Part shown: positions 43,824-51,755 of the stretch, piece after piece
Layout of the letters: each line of letters begins with the position of its first letter
Numbering within the stretch: the stretch's first letter is position 1
NCBI RefSeq assembly: GCF_001050235.1
Contig: NZ_DF967972.1
Coordinates: 893,028-957,027, forward strand
Origin: Longilinea arvoryzae
Lineage (GTDB): Bacteria; Chloroflexota; Anaerolineae; Anaerolineales; Anaerolineaceae
Reading direction: 5' to 3'
DNA: 64,000 bases
Program-made: the position numbers and the translations under genes
Notes under the pieces: model-generated
Database searches by the model: none
What the model was told of the DNA's origin: nothing
Seen by the model: the letters and a program-made list of their open reading frames with translations, nothing else

Positions 43824-43985
43824 GGGCGTATCTTTAAACACCGTCCGAAACCGGACCGTTTTCGGGTAAAATTGGAGAGGCCCATCTCCGCTGCCACAAA
43901 ACCTGATCACCCTATTATCTGTGTCTGTTCGTGGCTGCGGTATAAAAATCTACTTCTTAGCGGTTTCATACCGCAACCCTGGTGT

Positions 43986-45746
43986 ATGCAAATTCCCATC
44001 GAAACGCCCCACCCGGCATCTTCGCAGTCGCGGCTGCTGCTGCGCTGCTTTGGCTATTTACGTCCGCATTGGAAATTAACCGTCGTTGCGTACTCATCGA
44101 TGCTGGCCATCGACGCGCTCAATATGATCTCTCCCCAGATCATCCGCTGGACGATCGACAAGGGCATCCTGGCCGGCGATTTTTCGCTGCTGGCGCTGGC
44201 TTCGGCCGCGCTGCTGGGACTGGTGATCGTCAAAGGCGTTTTGAGTTACTTCCAGGGGCGCTGCACCGAGGTGGCCTCGCAAAATGTGGCCTATGATATG
44301 CGCAACGAACTCCAGCGCAAGATTACCCAGCTCTCCTTCTCGTTTCACGATCAGGCCCAGGCCGGCGACTTGCTCTCCCGGGCCATTCAGGATGTGGAAC
44401 GCATCCGCTTCCTGACCGGCCGGGCGACCTTCCGGGTGGTCGAGGGCGTGGTGATGATGGCGGCGACCGCCGTGGTCATGGTGGTGATGAACCCACGCCT
44501 TTCACTGCTGGCCGTGCTGGCCATTCCGCTGCTGGCCTTCCAATCCATCCGTTTCGGCCGGATTTTCCGGCCACTCTCGCGCCTGATCCAGGAGCAACTG
44601 GCGGCGCTGACCACGCGCGTGGAACAAAACCTGCGCGGGGTGCGCGTGGTGAAAACGTTTGCCCAGGAAGCGCAGGAAATCGAACGCTTCGAAGTCGAAA
44701 ACCAGCGCTGGTTCGAACTTTCATCGACCTCGGCGCGCTTGCAGGCAGTGCACATGCCGCTGTTGCAGTGGATTGCCAACATTAGCAGCGTGGCCATCCT
44801 GCTCTACGGCGGCATGCTGGTGATCAACGGCCAGATGACCATCGGCGAACTGGTGGCCTTCAATACCTACATGGGCCAACTGGTCACGCCAGTGCGTTTT
44901 CTGGGGATGATCCTGCCGGCCATCACCATGGCGGCCGCTTCAGCCGAACGCATCTTCGAGATTCTGGACCAGGTGCCGGAGGTATATGAACAACCGGATG
45001 CTCCGCAGCTTAAAGTCGAGCAGGGCTGCGTGCGTTTCGAGAACGTGTCCTTCTCCTACGGCAAGAACCGCGTGTTGCGGGAGATCAGCTTTGAGGCGCA
45101 GCCCAACCAGGTGGTGGCCCTGCTGGGATTGACCGGATCGGGCAAGACCAGCATCGTCAACCTGATCCCGCGCTTCTACGATCCCACCGAGGGCCGCATT
45201 ACCATCGATGGGACGGACATCCGCGATGTGACCCTGGCTTCGCTGCGCGCGCAGATCGGCATGGTGCTGCAGGAAACCACCCTGTTCGAGGCATCCATTC
45301 GCGACAATATCCGCTTTGGGCATCCGGACGCCACGGAAGAGGAGATCGTCGCCGCCGCGCAGGCCGCGCAGGCGCACGAGTTCATCCTTGAGTCGGCAAA
45401 GGGCTACGATACCGAGGTGGGCGAGCGCGGCGCCACGCTTTCGGGTGGACAGAAACAGCGCCTGGCCATCGCCCGCGCGCTGCTGACCGATCCGCACATC
45501 CTCATCCTGGACGATGCCACGTCGAGCGTCGATTCAGAGACTGAATACCGCATCCAACTGGCCCTGGAGCAGGTGATGCGCGGCCGCACCACCTTTGTCA
45601 TCGCCCACCGCCTGAGTACGGTGCAGCGCGCCGACCTGATCCTGGTGCTGGAAAAGGGCCGCATCGCCGCCCGCGGGCGGCATGCCGAACTGCTCAATTC
45701 ATCGCCGCTGTACGCCAGCATCTGCCGCCAGCAGTTGAAGGGTTAG
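43986..45746 (+). CDS. ABC exporter half-transporter, subunit with degenerate Walker B (type IV, heterodimeric)
   Basis: A 586-residue protein. The membrane domain with six helices (about 25-320) is followed by the ATPase: Walker A LLGLTGSGKTS, Q-loop QIGMVLQETTLFEASIRDNI, signature TLSGGQKQRLAIARAL, Walker B ILILDDATSSVDSE and switch FVIAHRLSTV. The catalytic Glu after Walker B is Asp here, while the signature is canonical. The ATG at 43986 is the first one giving the normal N-terminus; the frame is open further upstream through non-coding sequence. It pairs with the next gene (15 nt away). Confidence 0.92.
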   Translation: MQIPIETPHPASSQSRLLLRCFGYLRPHWKLTVVAYSSMLAIDALNMISPQIIRWTIDKGILAGDFSLLALASAALLGLVIVKGVLSYFQGRCTEVASQNVAYDMRNELQRKITQLSFSFHDQAQAGDLLSRAIQDVERIRFLTGRATFRVVEGVVMMAATAVVMVVMNPRLSLLAVLAIPLLAFQSIRFGRIFRPLSRLIQEQLAALTTRVEQNLRGVRVVKTFAQEAQEIERFEVENQRWFELSSTSARLQAVHMPLLQWIANISSVAILLYGGMLVINGQMTIGELVAFNTYMGQLVTPVRFLGMILPAITMAAASAERIFEILDQVPEVYEQPDAPQLKVEQGCVRFENVSFSYGKNRVLREISFEAQPNQVVALLGLTGSGKTSIVNLIPRFYDPTEGRITIDGTDIRDVTLASLRAQIGMVLQETTLFEASIRDNIRFGHPDATEEEIVAAAQAAQAHEFILESAKGYDTEVGERGATLSGGQKQRLAIARALLTDPHILILDDATSSVDSETEYRIQLALEQVMRGRTTFVIAHRLSTVQRADLILVLEKGRIAARGRHAELLNSSPLYASICRQQLKG

Positions 45747-45761
45747 GGGAGGAGAGCAAGC

Positions 45762-47603
45762 ATGGGATTCGGAATCGGAGTATCCAACCCGGGTATGGGA
45801 CCGCGCGGCGCGCTGGACAGTTTTTCGGGCGGCGAGGAGGACCGGCGCGGGGCGGTGTTCAACCGCACGGTCGTGTCGCGTATGCTGGCCTATTTGCGCC
45901 CCTATGCGCGCCAGATGAGCCTGGCTTTCGGCACGATGCTGGCCATTACCGGCCTGACCCTGCTGACGCCTTACCTGCTCAAGCAAATCATCGATCAGGC
46001 CATCACCCACAGCAACCGCGCGGACCTGATCCGGCTTTCGATTTATACGGCGCTCGCGTTTACCGCGCTGTACGGCGCCACCACGGTCCAGCAATATTTG
46101 CTCTCCTGGGTCGGGCAGCGTGTGCTGGCCAACCTGCGCAGCGAACTGTTCACCCACCTGCAGAAGCTCTCGTTAAGTTATCACGATACGCACATCGTGG
46201 GCGTGACCGTCTCGCGCGTGATGAACGACGTGGCGGCCATCAACGAACTGCTCTCGCAGGGCGTGATCACCCTGGTGGGCGATCTGCTGGTGCTGGTGGG
46301 CATCATGATCATCATGTTGAGCATGAGCCCCTACCTGGCCCTGTTGACCTTTATCGTGCTGCCGTTGATGGTGCTGGCCACGGTGTGGTTTTCCCATCAT
46401 GCCCGTGGAGCCTTTCGCCGGACGCGCACCTCGGTGGCAAAGGTGGTCGGCGATCTGGCCGAGGATATCTCCGGGGTGCGAGTGATCCAGGCTTTCGGCC
46501 AGGAGGGCACCACCCAGGAACGCTTCAGCCAGGTCAACGAGGCCAACCGGGACGCCAACATCGACGCGATGAATTTGTCGTTCATCTTCCTGCCGGTTAT
46601 CGAATTCCTGGGCGTGCTGGCGACGGTGATCGTGCTGTGGTTCGGCGGCCAGGCCGTCGCCCGCGGCATCGTGACGCTGGGCACGCTGGTGGCTTTCCTC
46701 TCGTACGTCACGCGCTTTTTCCAGCCGATTCAGGAACTGAGCCGCATGGTCACCACGCTGCAAACGGCCATGGCCGGCGGTGAGCAGGTGCTGCGCCTGC
46801 TGGATACGGTCCCGGACGTGCAGGACCGGCCCGGCGCGAGAGAATTGAAGCTGGCCGGCGCGCCGCGCATCACCTTCGAACAGGTCGGCTTCCGCTATCG
46901 CCCCGGCCTGCCCGAGGTGCTGCACGACCTGAACCTGACCATCCAACCCGGGCAAACCGTGGCGTTGGTGGGTGCGACCGGCGCGGGCAAATCCTCGATC
47001 GCCAACCTGATCGGGCGTTTCTACGAGGTCGAAAAGGGCGCGGTGCGCATCGATGGGGTGGATGTGCGGGAGATGACCCAGGCTTCGCTGCACCGCCAGA
47101 TCGGGCTGGTGCCGCAGGACGCTTTCCTGTTCTCGGATACGCTGGCTGATAACATTCGTTTCGGCCGTCCGGAAGCCAGCGATGCGGAAGTGGAACGCGC
47201 CGCGCGCCTGGCCAATGCCCACGATTTCATCGCCGCCCGCCCCGAAAGTTATCAGACGCGCGTGCAGGAGGGCGCGGCCAATCTTTCAGTCGGCCAGCGC
47301 CAGTTGGTGTGCATCGCGCGCGCCATCCTGACCGACCCGCACATCCTCATCCTGGACGAGGCCACCTCGAACGTGGACAGCCTGACCGAGGCACTGATCC
47401 AGGATGCCCTGCGCACGCTGTTCAAAGGGCGCACTTCGGTGGTCATCGCCCACCGCCTGAGCACCATTCGCAACGCCGATCTGATCTGCGTGGTGGACGG
47501 CGGTACGATCGTCGAGCAGGGCACGCACGCCGATCTGCTGGCGCGGGGTGGAGCTTACGCCGCGTTGTACCAGAGGCAGTTTGGGGAGGAAAGTGAAGCG
47601 TGA
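45762..47603 (+). CDS. ABC exporter half-transporter, subunit with degenerate signature motif
   Basis: A 613-residue partner of the preceding subunit. Its six-helix membrane domain is preceded by about 45 extra residues (GIGVSNPGMGPRGALDSFSG). The ATPase has Walker A LVGATGAGKSS, signature ANLSVGQRQLVCIARAI (Val for the first Gly) and the canonical Walker B LILDEATSNVDS. Together the two subunits give one canonical and one degenerate ATP site, as in TM287/288, BmrCD and TmrAB. The likely role is export of lipids or hydrophobic drugs. It is followed after 157 nt by a GyrI-like gene. Confidence 0.92.
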   Translation: MGFGIGVSNPGMGPRGALDSFSGGEEDRRGAVFNRTVVSRMLAYLRPYARQMSLAFGTMLAITGLTLLTPYLLKQIIDQAITHSNRADLIRLSIYTALAFTALYGATTVQQYLLSWVGQRVLANLRSELFTHLQKLSLSYHDTHIVGVTVSRVMNDVAAINELLSQGVITLVGDLLVLVGIMIIMLSMSPYLALLTFIVLPLMVLATVWFSHHARGAFRRTRTSVAKVVGDLAEDISGVRVIQAFGQEGTTQERFSQVNEANRDANIDAMNLSFIFLPVIEFLGVLATVIVLWFGGQAVARGIVTLGTLVAFLSYVTRFFQPIQELSRMVTTLQTAMAGGEQVLRLLDTVPDVQDRPGARELKLAGAPRITFEQVGFRYRPGLPEVLHDLNLTIQPGQTVALVGATGAGKSSIANLIGRFYEVEKGAVRIDGVDVREMTQASLHRQIGLVPQDAFLFSDTLADNIRFGRPEASDAEVERAARLANAHDFIAARPESYQTRVQEGAANLSVGQRQLVCIARAILTDPHILILDEATSNVDSLTEALIQDALRTLFKGRTSVVIAHRLSTIRNADLICVVDGGTIVEQGTHADLLARGGAYAALYQRQFGEESEA

Positions 47604-47690
47604 TGGGAGAAGGGGGATGCGGTATAAAGAACACGGTATTCGGTATTCGTTGATTCGGGAAGGGAACCAGAAATACTGGCCGGTTGGCGG

Positions 47691-47719
47691 TTGACAAAAT
47701 AGAATATTAGTTCTAAAAT
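47691..47719 (+). promoter_or_regulatory. Promoter of the GyrI-like gene
   Basis: A near-ideal promoter: TTGACA (47691-47696), a 17-nt spacer and TAAAAT (47714-47719). TTAG-TT-CTAA lies inside the spacer and could be an operator. It stands 41 nt before the ATG. Confidence 0.8.
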
Positions 47720-47760
47720 CATTGCATTGAATTCATTCTGTATTCGGGGAGAAAAAAACC

Positions 47761-48222
47761 ATGGACATTCAATGTGAGGTCAAAGAGCGATCAGACATGC
47801 CGGTAATGTCGGTGCGCACGCGCTGCCCGGTCGCGGAATTGAAGCCGACCATCGGCCAGAATTATGCCAGAATCGCAACCTATCTGGCCGGGCTGGGCAA
47901 ACAGCCCACCTACGCCCCCTTTGTGGTCTATTACAACATGGATATGAACGACCTGGATGTCGAGGTGGGGTTCCCGGCCGAAGCCGGCCTGCCTGGGGAA
48001 GGCGAAATCCAGGCCAACACACTGCCGTCCGGTAAGGCGTTGTCGGCGATGTACACCGGCTCGTATGAGAAGATGGCCGAAGCTTATGCGGTCATCGATC
48101 ATTGGGCCAAAGAACACAACCTGAAGTATACCGGGGTGGTCTACGAGTTCTACCACAACGATCCGGCCGTCACGCCGCCCGAGCAGCTCATCACGGAGAT
48201 CGTGTTTCCGCTGGCGGATTGA
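47761..48222 (+). CDS. GyrI-like small-molecule-binding domain protein
   Basis: A 153-residue single-domain protein: CEVKERSDMPVMSVRTRCPV, then GQNYARIATYLAGLGKQPTY, APFVVYY, VEVGFPAEAGLPGEGEI and TLPSGKALSAMYTGSYEKMA, with the end PPEQLITEIVFPLAD. These are the two alpha-beta repeats of the GyrI/SOUL-like effector fold. It has no DNA-binding part, so it may act as a binding protein or hydrolase. It is the third such domain within 7 kb, and it directly follows the ABC exporter genes. It has its own strong promoter. Confidence 0.85.
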   Translation: MDIQCEVKERSDMPVMSVRTRCPVAELKPTIGQNYARIATYLAGLGKQPTYAPFVVYYNMDMNDLDVEVGFPAEAGLPGEGEIQANTLPSGKALSAMYTGSYEKMAEAYAVIDHWAKEHNLKYTGVVYEFYHNDPAVTPPEQLITEIVFPLAD

Positions 48223-48338
48223 AACGTGATTGGTGTAACGTAGAACTGTAGCGGAAGGTTTGTGATTGGAACGGCACTGAAGATTCGACCAACCGAACCC
48301 TCCACGGTTTCAATTCACGGATTTTGACAATCAACAAG

Positions 48339-48369
48339 CGCAGCCGGGAAATCAAATTTCCCGGCTGCG
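48339..48369. terminator. Bidirectional terminator between GyrI-like gene and mscL
   Basis: CGCAGCCGGGAAAT (48339-48352) and ATTTCCCGGCTGCG (48356-48369) form a 14-bp perfect stem with loop CAA. T-rich sequence lies on both outer sides. It serves both convergent genes. Confidence 0.88.
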
Positions 48370-48404
48370 TTCTTTCCTTGATCAATTCGTACGAAGAGAC
48401 TCTT

Positions 48405-48833
48405 CTACAACTGCGACGTGCAATTCGGGCAGCGTGTGGCTTTGATGGGGATGGCCGTCTGGCAATACGGGCAGTCCTTGGTGGTGGGGGCTGCGGGCGC
48501 CTCGGGTTTCTTCATTTTATTGAAGGCGCGCACGATCAGGAAGATAACAAGAGCGATGATGAGGAAATTGATGATGGTATTGATGAAATTGCCGTAGTTG
48601 ATGGTAGCAGCTCCGGCTTTCTGCGCGTCAGCCAGCGAGGCATAAGGCGTGCCTGAAAGATTGATGAACAGGTCCTTGAAGTTGATTCTGCCCAGCAGCA
48701 TGCCGATGGGCGGCATAATGATGTCGTTGACCAGTGAAGTGATAATGCCTCCAAAGGCGCCGCCGATGATGACCGCGACAGCCAGGTCGAGAACGTTGCC
48801 GCGCATGACGAATTTCTTGAATTCAGCGAACAT
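48405..48833 (-). CDS. mscL: Large-conductance mechanosensitive channel MscL with C-terminal zinc ribbon
   Basis: A 142-residue pore protein that releases solutes on hypo-osmotic shock. The start [20 protein letters not shown] and the first membrane helix [20 protein letters not shown] are near-canonical. The second helix is [20 protein letters not shown]. In place of the usual amphipathic C-terminal tail there is a linker ([13 protein letters not shown]) and a zinc ribbon [18 protein letters not shown]. Zinc-ribbon tails occur in some MscL proteins of this type. It is convergent with the GyrI-like gene. Confidence 0.95.
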   Translation of the reverse strand: MFAEFKKFVMRGNVLDLAVAVIIGGAFGGIITSLVNDIIMPPIGMLLGRINFKDLFINLSGTPYASLADAQKAGAATINYGNFINTIINFLIIALVIFLIVRAFNKMKKPEAPAAPTTKDCPYCQTAIPIKATRCPNCTSQL

Positions 48834-48928
48834 AGGTTGTCTCCTTGGCGAGAAAGAGTACCGTACGGATACAAAACCATTCTATATCAATTGAGGGAAA
48901 AATACCCATCAACATCAAACATTGCACC

Positions 48929-48957
48929 TTGAGTATGGTGAGCAATTCGCCTAAAAT
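48929..48957 (+). promoter_or_regulatory. Promoter of the MoaD-like/DUF1952 operon
   Basis: TTGAGT (48929-48934), a 17-nt spacer and TAAAAT (48952-48957), 34 nt before the GTG start. It is divergent from mscL. Confidence 0.7.
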
Positions 48958-48991
48958 GTGATTACGATATTCCAATGCCTATGGAGTGGTT

Positions 48992-49270
48992 GTGAACGTT
49001 CGATTTTACGCCACGTTTCGCGCCTTGGTCGGGGCGAAGAATGCCGAATTTTTGATTCCAGACGGAACCACCGTGCGTGGCCTGTTGTCCGAGATCATTC
49101 GACGTTATCCGTCACTCGAGCCGGAATTGCTGGATGAAAAGCGCGAGCTGCACCGGCATGTCCACGTCCTCATCAACGGACGCGATACCTATTACCTGCC
49201 ACAGAAAATGGAAACGGTGCTGGAGGAACAGGATACGGTGGATATCTTTCCTCCGGTAGCGGGTGGATAA
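48992..49270 (+). CDS. MoaD/ThiS-like sulfur-carrier protein
   Basis: A 92-residue ubiquitin-fold protein: NVRFYATFRALVGAKNAEFL, then PDGTTVRGLLSEIIRRYPSL, ending DTVDIFPPVAGG. The C-terminal Gly-Gly is the site adenylated and thiocarboxylated in molybdopterin synthase small subunits. Its neighbours are the AOR enzymes and moaA, so it is most likely dedicated to the tungsto- or molybdopterin cofactor rather than thiamine. The GTG at 48992 follows GGAG at 5 nt; a GTG at 48986 is possible. Its stop overlaps a possible start of the next gene. Confidence 0.88.
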   Translation: MNVRFYATFRALVGAKNAEFLIPDGTTVRGLLSEIIRRYPSLEPELLDEKRELHRHVHVLINGRDTYYLPQKMETVLEEQDTVDIFPPVAGG

Positions 49271-49274
49271 CGGG

Positions 49275-49532
49275 ATGGTGCTTGAGAACCGCGAACTGCG
49301 CGCCCTGCCGTTGTGGCTGATGCGCGATTATCTACTCGAGTTGGGCGGCGTCGAGAAGCCAGATGGATCGATTGAAGGGGATGGCTGGCAGGCGCGCCTG
49401 ACGCAGTTGGAGGATTTCAGCATCGGATCCCTGAAGGTTGGGCAAATCCGATTGGAATGGCAAGCCGAGGAAGCAGCCAATGCGCGGGTTTGGCCGATAT
49501 TGGAAAAGAAGCTGCTCCGGGCGGGCGGATAG
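49275..49532 (+). CDS. Small protein, DUF1952-like
   Basis: A protein of 85 residues (89 if the GTG at 49263 is used, which overlaps the MoaD stop). The sequence RELRALPLWLMRDYLLELGG and later DGWQARLTQLEDFSIGSLKV resemble the DUF1952 family, small proteins found beside molybdopterin genes. The function is unknown. It lies between the MoaD-like gene and the convergent AOR gene, and would be co-expressed with MoaD. The family assignment is from memory of its pattern. Confidence 0.65.
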   Translation: MVLENRELRALPLWLMRDYLLELGGVEKPDGSIEGDGWQARLTQLEDFSIGSLKVGQIRLEWQAEEAANARVWPILEKKLLRAGG

Positions 49533-49591
49533 AAAGCAAAACGGGCAGGTTCATTCCCCGCCCGTTTGTTTTACCACGCGTGAAAGCGCGA

Positions 49592-51409
49592 CTAGATAAT
49601 CTCGAGTTCTTTGAGCTTCTTTTCGGGCACCACGCCTTCTTCCCAACCGCGAAGCATGTAGTAATCCTTCAGCATCAGGTCCAGTTCACACACGTGCCCC
49701 TTCGAGCCGGGCATGGTGGAGGGTTCCTTGAGGAAGCGTTCCGGTAGCGTGTCGCTGCCCTCGCGGAAGCCGGCCAGGTTGTTGTAGTAGCGCTCGAGGT
49801 TGTAGATGCGTTCACCTGTCTTCAACACGTCGTCGGCCGTAAACGGAATGCCGACATACGCCGAGTACTGCGCGGCATATTCGTCGCCGCCCTCGGCAAA
49901 CGCGCTGAACTTGCACAGATCCAGGCTGTCGGAGAAGGCGTGCAGGTCCTGCAGCAGCTTGAGCAGCGCGCCTTTGCCCTCCCAGGCCAGTGGATCCGTC
50001 TTGAATGCGATCAGGCCCAGTTCGGAGGCAGGGCTGTAGCCGCGCAAGTGGCAAGCGCCTCGGTTGCTGGTTGCATAGCCCAGACCCATGCCTTTCAGGC
50101 CGCGCGGGTCGTAGGCCGGGATGGCCTGTCCCTTGACGGTGAGCGACATTTCGGGATGGCCATATTGCTTCGCAATTCTGGCTGCGCCTTCTGCCAATAG
50201 ATCGCCGATACCTTCCCGGTAGGCGATTTTCTTGCAGAGTTTCATCATGGCGGCGTGATCACCCCAGGCCAGTTCTTCGCCCTTCTTGACGTAGCCGCGT
50301 TCGGTGGCTTCCATATAACAGGAGAAGGCCACGCCGACTTCGATGGCGTCGAAGCCGTATTCGTTGGCAGCATCAATCAATGCGGCGACCGAATTGATGT
50401 CGTCGTTATAACAGTTGGCGCCTACCGACCAGGACGGTTCGTATTCGACGCTCTCCATACGCAGACCTTTGTAGGGTCCTTCCGTGATCTCAACCTCTTT
50501 CTTACAGGCCACCGGGCAGGCGTGGCAGGTGGGATCATTCACCAGAATGTGTTCTTTGACGTATTCGCCGCTGATCTTTTCACCCTGCGCGCCGAAGGAG
50601 GTGAGCTGGCCGTTCCGGGTGGGCAAGCCGCCCATCGAATTGGTAATGTTCATTAACACGTTGGTGCCGTAGACCGAAAGGCCGCCCTTGCGCGGGCTGG
50701 TGACGTTGGCTGTATCCATGATGGTCGCCAGGGCGCGTTTCTGGGCTGCTTTCCAGGCTTCGTGATCGAGCGCCTTGGTCATTTTCTTTTCGGATTTAAC
50801 CACAATGGCCTTGAGCAGCTTGGAGCCGCCCACGCAGCCCGTACCGCCGCGGCCGCTGGCGCGATCGTCTTCGTTGATCCAGCAGGCATATTTGACCAGG
50901 TGTTCGCCGGCCGGGCCGATGGCGATGACAGTCAGGTCGTTCTTGCCATACAGGTCTTTGAAGTATTGAATGGTCTCATGAACGCCCTTGCCCCATACGG
51001 CTCCGGCATCCATGATTTCTGCTTTGTCATCATGGATGTAGAGATAAACCGGGCTGGAGGCCTTGCCAGAGAAGACAAGTCCGTCGAAACCAGCCCAGCG
51101 CAGGCGCGCCGCCGACCAACCGCCGTGGTGGCTGTCGGTGACGGTGCCGGTGAGCGGCGATTTGGTGACCACCGCCATGCGCCCGCTCATATTGGCCTCC
51201 GAACCGGTCAGAGGGCCGTTCATGAAGCACAGGATGTTTTCAGGGGAGAGGGGATCGACCTGTGGACCGTTATCGAAGACCAGTTTCACACCCAGGCCGC
51301 GCCCGCCGATATACTTGCGCGCCAGATCTTCGGGGATGGGCTTAAATTCCACATTCCGACGCGTCAAGTCGATGTATGCCAATCGATTCGCATATCCGCC
51401 GAGTGTCAT
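49592..51409 (-). CDS. Aldehyde:ferredoxin oxidoreductase family tungsten enzyme (first copy)
   Basis: A 605-residue AOR. The N-terminal domain shows ANRLAYIDLTRRNVEFKPIP and KYIGGRGLGVKLVFDNGPQV, and GPLTGSEANMSGRMAVVTKS binds the bis-pterin. The 4Fe-4S ligands are in CHACPVACKK (about residue 291) and DLCKF (about residue 498), the standard spacing. It oxidises an aldehyde to an acid with ferredoxin as acceptor. The ATG at 51409 follows GGAGG; an upstream open frame has no such site. It is convergent with the MoaD-like/DUF1952 genes and divergent from moaA. Confidence 0.94.
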   Translation of the reverse strand: MTLGGYANRLAYIDLTRRNVEFKPIPEDLARKYIGGRGLGVKLVFDNGPQVDPLSPENILCFMNGPLTGSEANMSGRMAVVTKSPLTGTVTDSHHGGWSAARLRWAGFDGLVFSGKASSPVYLYIHDDKAEIMDAGAVWGKGVHETIQYFKDLYGKNDLTVIAIGPAGEHLVKYACWINEDDRASGRGGTGCVGGSKLLKAIVVKSEKKMTKALDHEAWKAAQKRALATIMDTANVTSPRKGGLSVYGTNVLMNITNSMGGLPTRNGQLTSFGAQGEKISGEYVKEHILVNDPTCHACPVACKKEVEITEGPYKGLRMESVEYEPSWSVGANCYNDDINSVAALIDAANEYGFDAIEVGVAFSCYMEATERGYVKKGEELAWGDHAAMMKLCKKIAYREGIGDLLAEGAARIAKQYGHPEMSLTVKGQAIPAYDPRGLKGMGLGYATSNRGACHLRGYSPASELGLIAFKTDPLAWEGKGALLKLLQDLHAFSDSLDLCKFSAFAEGGDEYAAQYSAYVGIPFTADDVLKTGERIYNLERYYNNLAGFREGSDTLPERFLKEPSTMPGSKGHVCELDLMLKDYYMLRGWEEGVVPEKKLKELEII

Positions 51410-51609
51410 CGTGCTGTTCCTCCATTGATCATGGAAAGGGAATGTGACGCTTGAATAAGAGCGGGACGAAAAGGGCGCACCTCCTTTCCAGAGTCGCTGA
51501 ACCTGGCGAGTCAAATGACTCACTGGTTCGTTTCGTTTTCATGGATGCCTTACTATTCGATGCAGAATTGGGCCGGGAAGCCGGTTCGATGGATCGATCC
51601 GGTCCTTAA

Positions 51610-51637
51610 ATTATACCGAGCAAACCGGATTTTACAA
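51610..51637 (-). promoter_or_regulatory. Leftward promoter of the first AOR gene
   Basis: On the minus strand TTGTAA (51637-51632), a 16-nt spacer and TATAAT (51615-51610). The message would have a leader of about 195 nt before the AUG at 51409. Confidence 0.6.
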
Positions 51638-51740
51638 GTATGGTTGATCAGAATAGATTATGGATTATCATTGGCGCAAATGTTTATATTTTTCAGCTGC
51701 AAATATCTTCGATATTATGCTTATTTAACTCTAAATTATC

Positions 51741-51749
51741 TGATATAAT
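51741..51749 (+). promoter_or_regulatory. Extended -10 promoter giving a leaderless moaA message
   Basis: TGATATAAT is a perfect extended -10 element. It ends 6 nt before the moaA ATG at 51756, so transcription should start at or next to the start codon. No Shine-Dalgarno sequence is present. A weak -35 would lie in the AT-rich sequence before it. Confidence 0.7.
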
Positions 51750-51755
51750 GCGACC

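Larger units (their letters stand above)
51410..51755. other. Divergent control region between AOR and moaA
   Basis: A 346-nt stretch without coding sequence. It contains a leftward promoter (51610-51637), a rightward extended -10 (51741-51749), and within the long AOR leader an imperfect hairpin at 51500-51528 (AACC..GAGTC..GACTC..GGTT). I could not match it to a known molybdenum- or tungsten-cofactor riboswitch. Confidence 0.55.

Noticed and set aside
43806-43985. Extended N-terminus of the first ABC subunit
   Set aside because: It would translate the palindromic intergenic element; the ATG at 43986 gives the standard start.
51410-51610. Molybdenum-cofactor riboswitch
   Set aside because: Only an imperfect hairpin is seen; I could not recognise the conserved core, so it is kept only as a leader worth testing.
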